Source: Streptomyces sp. NBC_01262
GTDB lineage: Bacteria; Actinomycetota; Actinomycetes; Streptomycetales; Streptomycetaceae
Length of the DNA stretch: 64,000 bases
Assembly: GCF_036226365.1 (NCBI RefSeq)
Contig: NZ_CP108462.1
Span: 2,170,001-2,234,000 of the forward strand
Direction: 5' to 3'
Each line of letters starts with the position of its first letter. The first letter of the stretch is position 1. Made by a program: the position numbers and the translations under genes. Shown here piece after piece: positions 9,909 through 19,127 of this stretch. The notes below the pieces were generated by a model. It had not been told where the DNA came from. It saw only the letters and a program-made list of their open reading frames with translations, and searched no databases.

Positions 9909-10541
9909 ATGGCAGCGGCTCATGGGCACCTCTCGGACGGGGACAGCGCCCCTCTCCCCTTCCAGCACGCGGTCGACGCACTGCTGCGCGCTCGCGTACG
10001 GCACGAGGTCGAGCTGGATCCGACCCCGCCGCCGAAGCGGCTCGCCCCGCACGCGTACGCGCTCGAGGCGACCGTCGTCGTGGACGGCGACGAGCTGGCC
10101 GACGGCCGCCTCGTCCTGCTCTACGACCCGGCCGGGCCGGAGGCCTGGCACGGCACCTTCCGGCTCGTCACCCTGGTGCGCGCCGAGCTGGAGCCGGAGA
10201 TGGCGGCGGATCCACTGCTCCCCGAGGTGAGCTGGTCCTGGCTGACCGGCGCGCTGGAGACGCACGGCGCGGGCTTCGGCGAGCCCAGCGGCACGGTGTC
10301 GCGCAGCTCGTCGCACTACTTCGGCGGGCTGGCGGGGCGTGAGGACTCGACCCAGATCGAGATCCGGGCCTCCTGGACCCCGCGCGAGGGCACCGGCGGG
10401 GTGCCGGATGTCGCGGCCCATCTGGCGGGCTGGTGCGACCTGTTGTGCACGAGCGCCGGACTGCCGCCGGTGCCGGACGGCGCCGGGCCCAGGGCCGTCG
10501 TGCCGCTGCCGAACCGACGGGGCCCGCAGCAGTCACACTGA
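9909..10541 (+). CDS. DUF3000 family protein
   Basis: 210 aa, no signal or membrane segment. The start MAAAHGHLSDGD at 9909 is the first ATG past a divergent spacer. The body contains ALEATVVVDGDELADGRLVL, DPAGPEAWHGTFRLVTLVRAELEP, SWSWLTGAL and the family-typical HYFGGLAGREDSTQIEIRAS (about 139-158), followed by VAAHLAGWCDLLC. DUF3000 proteins are conserved beside hemE and the next response-regulator gene in Streptomyces; their role is unknown. It is divergent from hemE with about 90 bp between the starts. Confidence 0.8.
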   Translation: MAAAHGHLSDGDSAPLPFQHAVDALLRARVRHEVELDPTPPPKRLAPHAYALEATVVVDGDELADGRLVLLYDPAGPEAWHGTFRLVTLVRAELEPEMAADPLLPEVSWSWLTGALETHGAGFGEPSGTVSRSSSHYFGGLAGREDSTQIEIRASWTPREGTGGVPDVAAHLAGWCDLLCTSAGLPPVPDGAGPRAVVPLPNRRGPQQSH

Positions 10542-10699
10542 TCACGACTGGCCCAGGTTCGATCGGCAACGATCGATAAGCTGTCCGAATTGCCGGAATT
10601 GTCACTAAACAAATCGTGATCTTCCTCTAAAGCCGGGCGCTGGAGCTGCCGAAGGGAACTGTGACCCTTCAGTCCCAGCCACTCCCCCCAGGAGGCCCG

Positions 10700-11362
10700 G
10701 TGTCGGTTCTTCTCGAACACCCCACAAGCCTGGTCGCCTACCGCCCGAACAAGCCGACCGCCATGGTGGTCGTCGCCGATCCCCGCGTCCGCTCCACCGT
10801 GACCCGCCACCTCTGGGCGCTCGGTGTACGCGACGTGATCGAGGCGTCGTCCATCGCGGAGGCTCGGCCCCGGGTCGGCACCCCCCGTGACATCTGCGTG
10901 GCCGACGTCCACCTCCCCGACGGCTCCGGCCTCACCCTGCTGGCCGAAACCAGGGCGGCCGGCTGGCCCAACGGCCTCGCCCTCTCCGCCGCCGACGACA
11001 TCGGAGCCGTACGCAACGCCCTGGCGGGCGGCGTGAAGGGCTACGTCGTCACCGGCACCCGCAACAACCTCGGCCTCCCCGGCCGTCCCGGCGCCTCCCC
11101 CATCGGCGCGGCCGGGCAGCGCATCCAGCGCCGCCCGCCCGGCGCCCCGGGCCACGGCGGCGGCTACCGCGAGCTGTCCGGCCGCGAGGTCGAGGTGCTG
11201 CGGCTGGTCGCGGAGGGCCAGTCCAACAAGGCCATCGGCGTCTCCATGGGGCTGTCCGCCCTCACGGTGAAGAGCCACCTGGCGCGGATCGCCCGCAAGC
11301 TCGGCACGGGCGACCGGGCCGGGATGGTCGCGGTGGCTCTGCGTACCGGAATCATCCACTGA
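10700..11362 (+). CDS. orphan response regulator, LuxR-type HTH
   Basis: 220 aa. GTG 10700 follows AGGAGG (10690-10695). The receiver-like domain (about 14-125) has MVVVADPRVRS and DICVADVHLPDGSG, where the Asp of VADVHLPD is the likely phosphoacceptor; the Thr-loop region reads ALSAADDIG. A Gly/Pro-rich linker leads to a LuxR/FixJ HTH (about 153-212; LSGREVEVLRLVAEGQSNKAI, LTVKSHLARIARKLG). No histidine kinase is adjacent, so the input is unknown. It is a near-invariant Streptomyces core gene in this position. A 16-bp hairpin follows. Confidence 0.85.
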   Translation: MSVLLEHPTSLVAYRPNKPTAMVVVADPRVRSTVTRHLWALGVRDVIEASSIAEARPRVGTPRDICVADVHLPDGSGLTLLAETRAAGWPNGLALSAADDIGAVRNALAGGVKGYVVTGTRNNLGLPGRPGASPIGAAGQRIQRRPPGAPGHGGGYRELSGREVEVLRLVAEGQSNKAIGVSMGLSALTVKSHLARIARKLGTGDRAGMVAVALRTGIIH

Positions 11363-11414
11363 GTGTTCACGTATCGCTCGCCAACCGTTCACGGAATGTA
11401 ACAACACCCCGAGT

Positions 11415-11446
11415 CGCCCGCCGACGGAACGTTCCGTCGGCGGGCG
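11415..11446 (+). terminator. palindromic terminator after response regulator
   Basis: A perfect inverted repeat with 16-bp arms (CGCCCGCCGACGGAAC and its complement) and no extra loop bases, followed by CTTGCTGT. It separates the regulator gene from the RNase D gene. Confidence 0.75.
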
Positions 11447-11473
11447 CTTGCTGTACACAGATACCCTTTACAC

Positions 11474-12718
11474 GTGACCGACGCCAGAGAGACCGCAACT
11501 GAAGCAGCCCCGGCGCCGGTCCCGCTGCTGGACCCGCGCGAGGGAATCCCGCCGGTGACCGCCAGCCCGGAGGCGCTCGCCGACATCGTCGCGGCCTTCG
11601 CCACGGGCACCGGACCTGTCGCCGTCGACGCCGAGCGCGCTTCCGGTTACCGCTACGGACAGCGGGCCTACCTGGTCCAGCTGCGCCGCGCCGGAGCAGG
11701 GACCGCGCTGATCGACCCCGTGGGGTGCCCCGACCTTTCCTCGCTGGGCGCCGCCCTGAACGGGACGGAATGGGTGCTCCACGCCGCCACCCAGGACCTG
11801 CCCTGCCTGGAGGAGACCGGTATGCGGCCGGCCCGCCTGTTCGACACCGAGCTGGCCGGCCGGCTGGCCGGATTCGCCCGCGTCGGGCTCGGCGCCATGG
11901 TCGAGAGCGTGCTGGGCTACACCCTGGAGAAGGGCCACTCGGCGGTCGACTGGTCCACCCGGCCGCTCCCCGAGCCCTGGCTGCGCTACGCCACCCTCGA
12001 CGTCGAGCTGCTCGTCGACCTGCGCGACGCGCTGGAGGAGGAGCTGGCCGCCCAGGGCAAGCTGGACTGGGCCCTCCAGGAGTTCGCCGCGATCGCCGCC
12101 GCCCCGGCGCCCCCGCCGCGCGTCGACCCGTGGCGGCGTACGTCCGGGATGCACAAGGTCCGGCGGCGGCGCCAGATCGGCGTCGTACGGGACCTGTGGC
12201 TGCTGCGGGACCGCATCGCCCGCGAGCGGGACGTCTCGCCCGGCCGCGTCCTCACCGACGCGGCGATCGTGGCCGCCGCGCTGGAGCTGCCGCCCAACTC
12301 CCACGCCCTCGCCGCGCTTCCCGGCTTCGGCCACCGCATGGGCCGCCGCCAGCTCGACCAGTGGCAGGCCGCGATCGACCACGTCCGCGCACTCCCCGAG
12401 CGCGAGCTCCCCCAGCCCGGTCCCGCCTACACCGGCCCCCCGCCCCCGCGCGCCTGGGCCGACAAGGACCCGGCCGCCGCCGCCCGCCTCTCGGCGGCCC
12501 GCGCCGCGGTCTCCGCTCTCGCGGAGGAGCTCAACCTCCCCCAGGAAAACCTCATCACCCCCGACACCGTCCGCCGCCTCTGCTGGGACCCGCCCTCCGA
12601 GGCCTCCGACGCCTCCGTCGCCCAGATCCTGACCGGCCTCGGCGCCCGCGCCTGGCAGGTCGAACAGGTCACGCCGCTTCTGACGGCCGCGCTGGCCGTC
12701 CAGGCGCCGGCAGGGTAG
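11474..12718 (+). CDS. rnd: ribonuclease D
   Basis: 414 aa. The DEDDy 3'-5' exonuclease domain occupies about 25-190. The first Asp-x-Glu is in VAVDAERASGYRYGQRAYLVQL, the second Asp region is LHAATQDLPCLEE, and the last motif LRYATLDVELLVDLRDALEE carries Tyr and Asp. An HRDC domain (about 225-300; LWLLRDRIARERDVSPGRVL) follows, and a second helical region near the C-terminus (IGV-type repeat) completes the RNase D layout. The enzyme trims tRNA and other stable RNA 3' ends. It is monocistronic between two strong hairpins. Confidence 0.92.
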   Translation: MTDARETATEAAPAPVPLLDPREGIPPVTASPEALADIVAAFATGTGPVAVDAERASGYRYGQRAYLVQLRRAGAGTALIDPVGCPDLSSLGAALNGTEWVLHAATQDLPCLEETGMRPARLFDTELAGRLAGFARVGLGAMVESVLGYTLEKGHSAVDWSTRPLPEPWLRYATLDVELLVDLRDALEEELAAQGKLDWALQEFAAIAAAPAPPPRVDPWRRTSGMHKVRRRRQIGVVRDLWLLRDRIARERDVSPGRVLTDAAIVAAALELPPNSHALAALPGFGHRMGRRQLDQWQAAIDHVRALPERELPQPGPAYTGPPPPRAWADKDPAAAARLSAARAAVSALAEELNLPQENLITPDTVRRLCWDPPSEASDASVAQILTGLGARAWQVEQVTPLLTAALAVQAPAG

Positions 12719-12724
12719 CCGCGT

Positions 12725-12760
12725 TGTGGGTGGCCCGTTCCCCGGAACGGGCCACCCACA
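12725..12760 (+). terminator. hairpin terminator after RNase D
   Basis: A perfect 17-bp stem (arms 12725-12741 and 12744-12760, beginning TGTGGGTGGCCC) with a minimal loop, 7 bp after the stop codon. Confidence 0.8.
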
Positions 12761-12840
12761 GCCCTGCGTGTCGGGTTGCCGTCGCAAAACGCGCGTGCCT
12801 ACGCTCACCGGGCATTCCCGGCAAGAAGGGCAGGGCGGCC

Positions 12841-15546
12841 ATGGCCACGCGGCGACGGGTTCCCAGAGCGATGGCGGCGGCCTTGCTGGGGGCGGCCATG
12901 CTGGCCGCCGCCGCGCCCTGCGCGGCGCCGAAGGCGAAGGCGGCGCACACGATCGCGTACGACGAACACTCGTACATGATCGACGGGAAGCGGCTCTACG
13001 TCTGGTCCGGGGAGTTCCACTACTGGCGGCTGCCCAGCCCCGCCGCCTGGCGGGACGTGCTGCAGAAGATGAAGGCGGGCGGCTTCAACGCCACCTCGAT
13101 CTACTTCGACTGGGGCTTCCACTCCCCCGCCCGGGGCGAGTACGACTTCACGGGGATCCGGGACGTGGACCGGCTCCTCGACATGGCCGCCGAGGTCGGG
13201 ATCTACGTCATCGCCCGCCCGGGGCCGTACATCAACGCCGAGACCGACGGCGGGGGCTTCCCGGGCTGGCTGAGCACCCAGAAGGGCCACGCCCGCAGCA
13301 CGGCTCCGGACTACCTCGCGGCGGCGGACGAGTGGCTGTCGCGCATCGACCCGCTCATCGCACGGCACCAGCTCGCGGACGGCCGGGGCACGGTCATCGC
13401 GTACCAGGTGGAGAACGAGCTCTACACGGACACCCCGGACGGCCACGCGTACATCCGGCACCTCGTGGCGAAGGCGAAGGCGGACGGGATCACGGTCCCG
13501 CTGCTGGGCAACCACAAGGGGGTCTTCACCCGTGAGCTGGACATCGACGGGTACGACCGCTATCCGCAGGAGTTCGACTGCTCGCATCCGGACGTGTGGA
13601 GCCCGCTGCCGGACATGGCGTTCGCGCACAACAAGGGCGAGCCGCTCTATCTCCCAGAGTTCCAGGGCGGGGCGTTCGACCCGTGGGGCGGGGTCGGCTA
13701 CGACAAGTGCCGGCAACTGACGAACGGCGACTTCGAGAAGGCGGCGTACGAGAACAACATCGCGTCGGGCTCGACCATGCAGAACTTCTACATGGTCCAC
13801 GGCGGCACCTCCTGGGGCTATCTGGCGGCGCCGAGCCAGGTCTACAGCTCGTACGACTACGGGGCGCCGATCAGCGAGGACCGGCGGCTGACGGAGAAGT
13901 ACCTGGTCGACAAGCGGCTCGGCTACCTGGTGCAGGCGGTGGCGCCGCTGACGCGGACGGACGCGGTGGGCGACCGGACGACGGGCGCGGTGCTGGAGCG
14001 CGTACGCCGCGATCCGGCGACCGGGACGGTGGTCACGGTCGTCCGGCACAAGGATGTGAACGACAAGTCGACCGACAGCGTGCGGATCGCGCTGGGCGCG
14101 CACCGGGACGTGCCGGTGGTGATCGCGGGGCGGGACTCCAAGCTGCTGGTGTCGGACTACCCGATGGACCACCAGCGGCTGGAGTACTCGACATCGGAGA
14201 TCATGACGCACGGGGCCTTCGGCGACCGGGACCTCGCGCTGCTGTACGGCCGCCGGGGACAGGCCGGACGGACGGTACTGCGCTACGCGGCCGAGCCCAA
14301 GGTCACGGTACTCGCGGGCGACGTACAGCACCGGTGGGCGGACGGGACGCTGCGGCTGGACTACACCCACCGGGGGCTGGCGAAGGTCCTGGTCGAGCCG
14401 CCCGGCGGCGGCACGCCGCTGCTGCTCCTGCTCGCGGACGACGCGACCGCCGACACCTTCTGGCGGCAGGACACCGCCCGGGGCCCGGTGCTGGTGCGGG
14501 GGCCCGAGCTGGTGCGGACGGCCAGGTACGAGGGCGGTGAGCTGCGGCTGACCGGGGACACCGACCGCGCCACCGCGATCGAGGTCTTCGACGGCGGCCG
14601 GGCGACGTCCGTGACCTGGAACGGCCGCGCGGTGACCGGCGGGCGGCTCGCGGGGCCGGCCCCGGTGACGCTGCCCGCGCTCACCGGCTGGCGGTTCACC
14701 CGTGACACCCCGGAGGCCGGGCCCGCGTACGACGACTCGGGCTGGCGCACGGCCGCGCCCGGCGCGCTCGCCGCCGACAACAACGGCTTCCACACCGGCT
14801 CGGTCTGGTACCGGGGCCACTTCACGGGCGAGGCGACGGGCGTGAAGCTGGCGGCGACCACAGGCAAGGCGGGCGAGTGGCTGGTGTGGCTCAACGGCCG
14901 CTTCCTGGGCGACACGCGCGACAAGTCCAGGACCTTCGGCTTCCCGGCGGGCGCGGTCCGGCGCGGCGGAGACAACGTGCTGTCGGTCCTGACCGTCAAC
15001 ATGGGCCACAACATGGACTTCCACTCCAACGACTCCCACAAGGAGCCGCGCGGCCTGACCTCGGCCGCCCTCCAGGGCTCCGCCCGCGCCCTCACCTGGC
15101 GCGTCCAGGGCGGCCGCCCGGACCCCGTGCGCGGCCCCCTCAACGCGGGCGGCCTGCACGGCGAGCGGCAGGGCTTCCACCTCCCCGCGTACGACGCCTC
15201 GCGGTGGCCCTCCGTGGCGCTCCCGCACCCCGACCGCACCCCGGGCGTCTCCTGGTACCGCACCTCGCTCGCGCTCGCTCTCCCCGCCCACCAGGACGTC
15301 CCGCTCAGCCTCGTCATCGACCGGGAACGCTCGCGTCACTACCGGGCGCTCATCTACGTCAACGGCTGGATGATCGGCCAGTACGTCAGCGACCTCGGGC
15401 CCCAGCAGGCCTTCCCGGTACCGTCGGGGCTGCTGCGCACCAACGGCCGCAACGAGGTGGCGGTCGCCGTGGTCAACGCGGACGCCCGCACGGGCGGGCT
15501 GGGCCGGGTCACCCTGCGGGCGACCGGCAACTTCGCGACCCCGTAG
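12841..15546 (+). CDS. secreted GH35 beta-galactosidase
   Basis: 901 aa. The signal peptide is residues 1-34 (RRR, then an Ala/Leu core ending before AAHTIAYDEHS). The GH35 TIM barrel follows: YVWSGEFHYWRLPSPAAWRDVL, VIARPGPYINAETDGGGFPGWL, the acid/base glutamate in AYQVENELY (about 201) and the nucleophile in YLPEFQGGAFDPWGG (about 276). Jelly-roll domains with WYRGHF and WLVWLNGRFLGDT occupy the C-terminal 350 residues. It should release terminal beta-galactose from plant or microbial glycans outside the cell. The start at 12841 has only a weak ribosome site. It is flanked by the RNase D terminator and the fadA promoter and has no sugar transporter beside it. Confidence 0.9.
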   Translation: MATRRRVPRAMAAALLGAAMLAAAAPCAAPKAKAAHTIAYDEHSYMIDGKRLYVWSGEFHYWRLPSPAAWRDVLQKMKAGGFNATSIYFDWGFHSPARGEYDFTGIRDVDRLLDMAAEVGIYVIARPGPYINAETDGGGFPGWLSTQKGHARSTAPDYLAAADEWLSRIDPLIARHQLADGRGTVIAYQVENELYTDTPDGHAYIRHLVAKAKADGITVPLLGNHKGVFTRELDIDGYDRYPQEFDCSHPDVWSPLPDMAFAHNKGEPLYLPEFQGGAFDPWGGVGYDKCRQLTNGDFEKAAYENNIASGSTMQNFYMVHGGTSWGYLAAPSQVYSSYDYGAPISEDRRLTEKYLVDKRLGYLVQAVAPLTRTDAVGDRTTGAVLERVRRDPATGTVVTVVRHKDVNDKSTDSVRIALGAHRDVPVVIAGRDSKLLVSDYPMDHQRLEYSTSEIMTHGAFGDRDLALLYGRRGQAGRTVLRYAAEPKVTVLAGDVQHRWADGTLRLDYTHRGLAKVLVEPPGGGTPLLLLLADDATADTFWRQDTARGPVLVRGPELVRTARYEGGELRLTGDTDRATAIEVFDGGRATSVTWNGRAVTGGRLAGPAPVTLPALTGWRFTRDTPEAGPAYDDSGWRTAAPGALAADNNGFHTGSVWYRGHFTGEATGVKLAATTGKAGEWLVWLNGRFLGDTRDKSRTFGFPAGAVRRGGDNVLSVLTVNMGHNMDFHSNDSHKEPRGLTSAALQGSARALTWRVQGGRPDPVRGPLNAGGLHGERQGFHLPAYDASRWPSVALPHPDRTPGVSWYRTSLALALPAHQDVPLSLVIDRERSRHYRALIYVNGWMIGQYVSDLGPQQAFPVPSGLLRTNGRNEVAVAVVNADARTGGLGRVTLRATGNFATP

Positions 15547-15600
15547 GCGCCGCCTGCGGGAGTGTGACCGCGCACACCCGTACCGGGCTGGGCACGCTCA

Positions 15601-15615
15601 TTACCCGCGAGTAGC
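15601..15615. promoter_or_regulatory. TetR-type operator candidate upstream of fadA
   Basis: TTACCCGCGAGTAGC, 74 bp before the fadA start, has the TTAC-n6-GTA symmetry often seen upstream of fatty-acid degradation genes in actinomycetes. It is a weak palindrome recognised by eye, with no regulator gene nearby. Confidence 0.35.
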
Positions 15616-15688
15616 ATGGACCTCGGCGACGCTGCCGGACAGTCGGCGGGCGCGCCCGCAGTGCCCCCGCATATGGAGGAGAGCCAAC

Positions 15689-16906
15689 GTGCCTCGTACC
15701 GCTAGGGATGTCGTCTTCGTCGACGGCGTCCGCACCCCGTTCGGCAAGGCGGGCCCGAAGGGCATCTATCACGAGACCCGCGCCGACGATCTCGTGATCA
15801 AGTCCATCCGGGAGCTGCTGCGGCGCAACCCGAGCCTGCCCCCGGAGCGTATCGACGAGGTCGCGGTCGCCGCGACCACGCAGATCGGCGACCAGGGCCT
15901 GACCCTGGGCCGCACCGCCGCGATCCTGGCCGGGCTGCCGAAGTCCGTCCCCGGCTTCTCGATCGACCGGATGTGCGCCGGCGCGCTGACCGCCGTGACG
16001 ACGACGGCCGGCGGCATCGCCTTCGGCGCGTACGACGTGGTCGTGGCCGGCGGCGTGGAGCACATGGGCCGCCACCCGATGGGCGAGGGCGTGGACCCCA
16101 ACCCGCGCTTCGTGTCGGAGAAGCTGGTCGACGACTCCGCCCTGTTCATGGGCATGACGGCGGAGAACCTGCACGACCGCTTCCCGCACATCACCAAGCA
16201 GCGCGCGGACGAGTACGCGGTCCGCTCGCAGGAGAAGGCCGCCAAGGCGTACGCCAACGGCAAGATCCAGCAGGACCTGGTGCCGATCTCCGTGCGGCGC
16301 AGCAACCCCGAGGCCGGCGAGACCGGCTGGGGCCTGGCCACGCAGGACGAGCCGATGCGCCCGGGGACCACCCTGGAGAGCCTGGCGAGCCTGAAGACCC
16401 CCTTCCGCGCCCACGGCCGTGTCACGGCCGGCAACGCGGCGGGCCTGAACGACGGCGCCACCGCCTCCCTGCTCGCCGCCGAGGAGGTCGCGCAGGAGCT
16501 GGGTCTGCCGATCCGCGCCCGCCTGGTCTCGTACGCCTTCGTGGGCGTCGAGCCGGAGGTGATGGGCGTCGGCCCGATCCCGGCGACCGAGAAGGCCCTC
16601 GCCAAAGCGGGCCTGACGATCGACGACATCGGCCTGTTCGAGATCAACGAGGCGTTCGCCGTCCAGGTGCTCTCGCTCCTGGACCACTACGGGATCGCGG
16701 ACGACGACCCGCGCGTCAACCAGTACGGCGGCGCCATCGCGTTCGGCCACCCGCTGGCCTCCTCCGGCGTACGGCTGATCACGCAGCTCGCCCGGCAGTT
16801 CGAGGACGCCCCCCACGTGCGCTACGGCCTGACGACGATGTGCGTCGGCTTCGGCATGGGCGGGACCATCATCTGGGAGAACCCGCACTTCGAGGGGAAC
16901 AAGTGA
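15689..16906 (+). CDS. fadA: acetyl-CoA acyltransferase (thiolase) FadA
   Basis: 405 aa. It performs thiolytic cleavage of 3-ketoacyl-CoA in beta-oxidation. The nucleophilic cysteine lies in SIDRMCAGAL (C96), the catalytic histidine in AIAFGHPLASSGVR and the second cysteine in TTMCVGFGMGGTI, with NEAFAVQ before it. GTG 15689 follows GGAGGAGA. Its TGA overlaps the fadB GTG in a GTGA, giving translational coupling of the two subunits of the trifunctional complex. Confidence 0.94.
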   Translation: MPRTARDVVFVDGVRTPFGKAGPKGIYHETRADDLVIKSIRELLRRNPSLPPERIDEVAVAATTQIGDQGLTLGRTAAILAGLPKSVPGFSIDRMCAGALTAVTTTAGGIAFGAYDVVVAGGVEHMGRHPMGEGVDPNPRFVSEKLVDDSALFMGMTAENLHDRFPHITKQRADEYAVRSQEKAAKAYANGKIQQDLVPISVRRSNPEAGETGWGLATQDEPMRPGTTLESLASLKTPFRAHGRVTAGNAAGLNDGATASLLAAEEVAQELGLPIRARLVSYAFVGVEPEVMGVGPIPATEKALAKAGLTIDDIGLFEINEAFAVQVLSLLDHYGIADDDPRVNQYGGAIAFGHPLASSGVRLITQLARQFEDAPHVRYGLTTMCVGFGMGGTIIWENPHFEGNK

Positions 16907-19029
16907 CCACCACCGCTGAGCTGTTGAAGGGCGCGGCCGAGCTGTTCCCCGACGAGGTCGTCACGCAGGCGCACGTGCGCCACATCGACCTCCCCGGCGC
17001 GGGGCGCTTCGCGCTCATCACGCTGGACAACGGCCTGGACCACACCAAGCCGACCACCTTCGGGCCGCAGTCGCTGGCCAACCTCGACAAGGCGATCGAC
17101 CAGGTCGAGGCCGAGGCCGCCGCCGGTTCCATCACCGGCGTCGGCGTCACGGGCAAGCCGTTCATCTTCGCGGTCGGCGCCGACCTCAAGGGCGTCGAGC
17201 TGCTGAAGAACCACGACGACGCGCTCGCCATCGGCAAGGGCGGCCACGAGGTCTTCAAGCGGCTGTCGGACGTCGGCGTCCCGACCTTCGCGTACTACAA
17301 CGGCGCGGCCATGGGCGGCGGCGTCGAGGTCGGCCTGCACTGCGCCTACCGCACCGTCTCCGCCGCGCTGCCCGCCTTCTCCCTCCCCGAGGTCTTCCTG
17401 GGCCTCGTCCCCGGCTGGGGCGGCTGCACGATCCTGCCGAACCTGATCGGCGCGGACCGCGCGGTCTCGGTCATCATCGAGAACTCGCTCAACCAGAACA
17501 AGCAGCTCAAGGGCGAGCAGGTCTACGAACTGGGCATCGCCGACGCGCTGTTCGAGGGCGCGGACTTCCTGGAGCAGTCCCTGCTGTGGACCGCCGCCGT
17601 CCTCAAGGGCGAGATCCAGGTCGTACGCCCCGACGTCGACCGCGGCGAGGGCTGGGACAAGGCCGTCGCCCGTGGCCGCTTCATCGCCGACTCCAAGGTG
17701 CACGGCGCCGCCCCGGCCGCGTACCGCGCCCTGGACATCATCGAGGCCGCCAAGAACGGCGACCTCCAGCAGGGCTTCGACGCCGAGGACGTGGCGCTGG
17801 CCGACCTCATCATGGGCGGCGAACTGCGCAGCGGCATCTACGCCTTCAACCTCGTCCAAAAGCGCGGCAAGCGCCCTGCCGGGGCCCCGGACAAGAGCCT
17901 GGCCCGCCCGGTCAGCAAGGTCGGCGTGGTCGGCGCGGGCCTGATGGCCTCGCAGCTCGCGCTGCTGTTCGCGCGCCGCCTCGAAGTGCCGGTGGTCCTC
18001 ACCGACATCGACCAGGAGCGCGTCGACAAGGGTGTGGGCTACGTCCACGGCGAGATCGACAAGCTGCTGCTGAAGGGCCGCGTCAACCAGGACAAGGCCA
18101 ACCGCCTCAAGGCCCTGGTCTCCGGTTCCCTCGACAAGGCCGCGGCCTTCGGTGACGCGGACTTCGTCATCGAGGCGGTCTTCGAGGAGATCGGCGTCAA
18201 GCAGCAGGTCTTCGCCGAGGTCGAGGCGGTCGTCTCCCCGACGGCCATCCTGGCCACCAACACCTCCTCGCTGTCGGTGAGCGAGATGGCGTCGAAGCTG
18301 GAGCACCCCGAGCGGGTCGTCGGCTTCCACTTCTTCAACCCCGTCGCGATCCTCCCGCTGCTGGAGATCGTCCGCGGCGAGCAGACCGACGACGCCTCGC
18401 TGGCCACGGCCTTCGGTGTCGCCAAGAAGCTCAAGAAGACCGCCGTCCTGGTGAAGGACGCCCCCGCGTTCGTCGTCAACCGCATCCTCACCCGCTTCAT
18501 GGGCGAGATCCAGAACGTCATCGACGAGGGCACCCCCGTCGCGGTGGCCGAAAAGGCCGTCGAGCCCCTCGGCCTCCCGATGTCCCCCCTCGTCCTCCTG
18601 GAGCTCGTCGGCCCCGCGATCGGCCTCCACGTCTCGGAGACCCTCAACCGGGCCTTCCCCGACCGCTTCACCGTCTCCCCCAACCTCACCGCCGTCGTCA
18701 AGGCCGGCAAGCGCGGCTTCTACGTCTACGACTCCGGCAAGCCCGAACTCGACCCCGAGGTCGCCGCCCTCCTCAAGCAGGGCGACAGCGTCCTGTCCGA
18801 GGACCAGGTCCGCGCCCGCGTCCTGGACGCCGTCGCCCAGGAAATCGGCCTCATGCTCGCCGAAGGCGTCGTCGCCGAGGCCCAGGACATCGACCTCTGC
18901 CTCATCACCGGCGCCGGCTGGCCCTTCCACCTCGGCGGCATCACGCCGTACCTGGACCGCGAAGGCGTCAGCGACCGCGTCAACGGCAAGCCCTTCCTGG
19001 CCCCGGGCGTCGCCAGCGTCCCGGCGTAG
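16903..19029 (+). CDS. fadB: 3-hydroxyacyl-CoA dehydrogenase / enoyl-CoA hydratase FadB
   Basis: 708 aa, alpha subunit of the fatty-acid oxidation complex. The enoyl-CoA hydratase domain is at 1-200 (FIFAVGADLKGVELL forms the oxyanion region; AYYNGAAMGGGVEVGLHC and PEVFLGLVPGWGGC the acyl-CoA site). The NAD-binding domain of the dehydrogenase begins near 338 (KVGVVGAGLMASQLALLFA), with ATNTSSLSVSEMA and the histidine motif RVVGFHFFNPV, and two C-terminal helical domains end at 708. The GTG start overlaps the fadA stop. Together the pair carry out the last three steps of each beta-oxidation round. Confidence 0.94.
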   Translation: MTTTAELLKGAAELFPDEVVTQAHVRHIDLPGAGRFALITLDNGLDHTKPTTFGPQSLANLDKAIDQVEAEAAAGSITGVGVTGKPFIFAVGADLKGVELLKNHDDALAIGKGGHEVFKRLSDVGVPTFAYYNGAAMGGGVEVGLHCAYRTVSAALPAFSLPEVFLGLVPGWGGCTILPNLIGADRAVSVIIENSLNQNKQLKGEQVYELGIADALFEGADFLEQSLLWTAAVLKGEIQVVRPDVDRGEGWDKAVARGRFIADSKVHGAAPAAYRALDIIEAAKNGDLQQGFDAEDVALADLIMGGELRSGIYAFNLVQKRGKRPAGAPDKSLARPVSKVGVVGAGLMASQLALLFARRLEVPVVLTDIDQERVDKGVGYVHGEIDKLLLKGRVNQDKANRLKALVSGSLDKAAAFGDADFVIEAVFEEIGVKQQVFAEVEAVVSPTAILATNTSSLSVSEMASKLEHPERVVGFHFFNPVAILPLLEIVRGEQTDDASLATAFGVAKKLKKTAVLVKDAPAFVVNRILTRFMGEIQNVIDEGTPVAVAEKAVEPLGLPMSPLVLLELVGPAIGLHVSETLNRAFPDRFTVSPNLTAVVKAGKRGFYVYDSGKPELDPEVAALLKQGDSVLSEDQVRARVLDAVAQEIGLMLAEGVVAEAQDIDLCLITGAGWPFHLGGITPYLDREGVSDRVNGKPFLAPGVASVPA

Positions 19030-19049
19030 TTCCCCCGGCTGAACCGACG

Positions 19050-19084
19050 CTGCCCCGGCACCGCTTGAAGCGGTGCCGGGGCAG
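19050..19084 (+). terminator. hairpin terminator after fadB
   Basis: A perfect 17-bp stem with arms 19050-19066 and 19068-19084 (CTGCCCCGGCACCGCTT and its complement) and one unpaired G. It lies between convergent fadB and the thioredoxin-like gene and could stop both. Confidence 0.82.
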
Positions 19085-19127
19085 TGCCATGAGCGCTCAG
19101 CCCGGCGCGGAGGTTATTGACGCACGG

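Noticed and set aside
16822..18930. 702-codon minus-strand open frame
   Set aside because: Antisense shadow of fadB; biased Asp/Glu/Gly/Leu composition and no domain.
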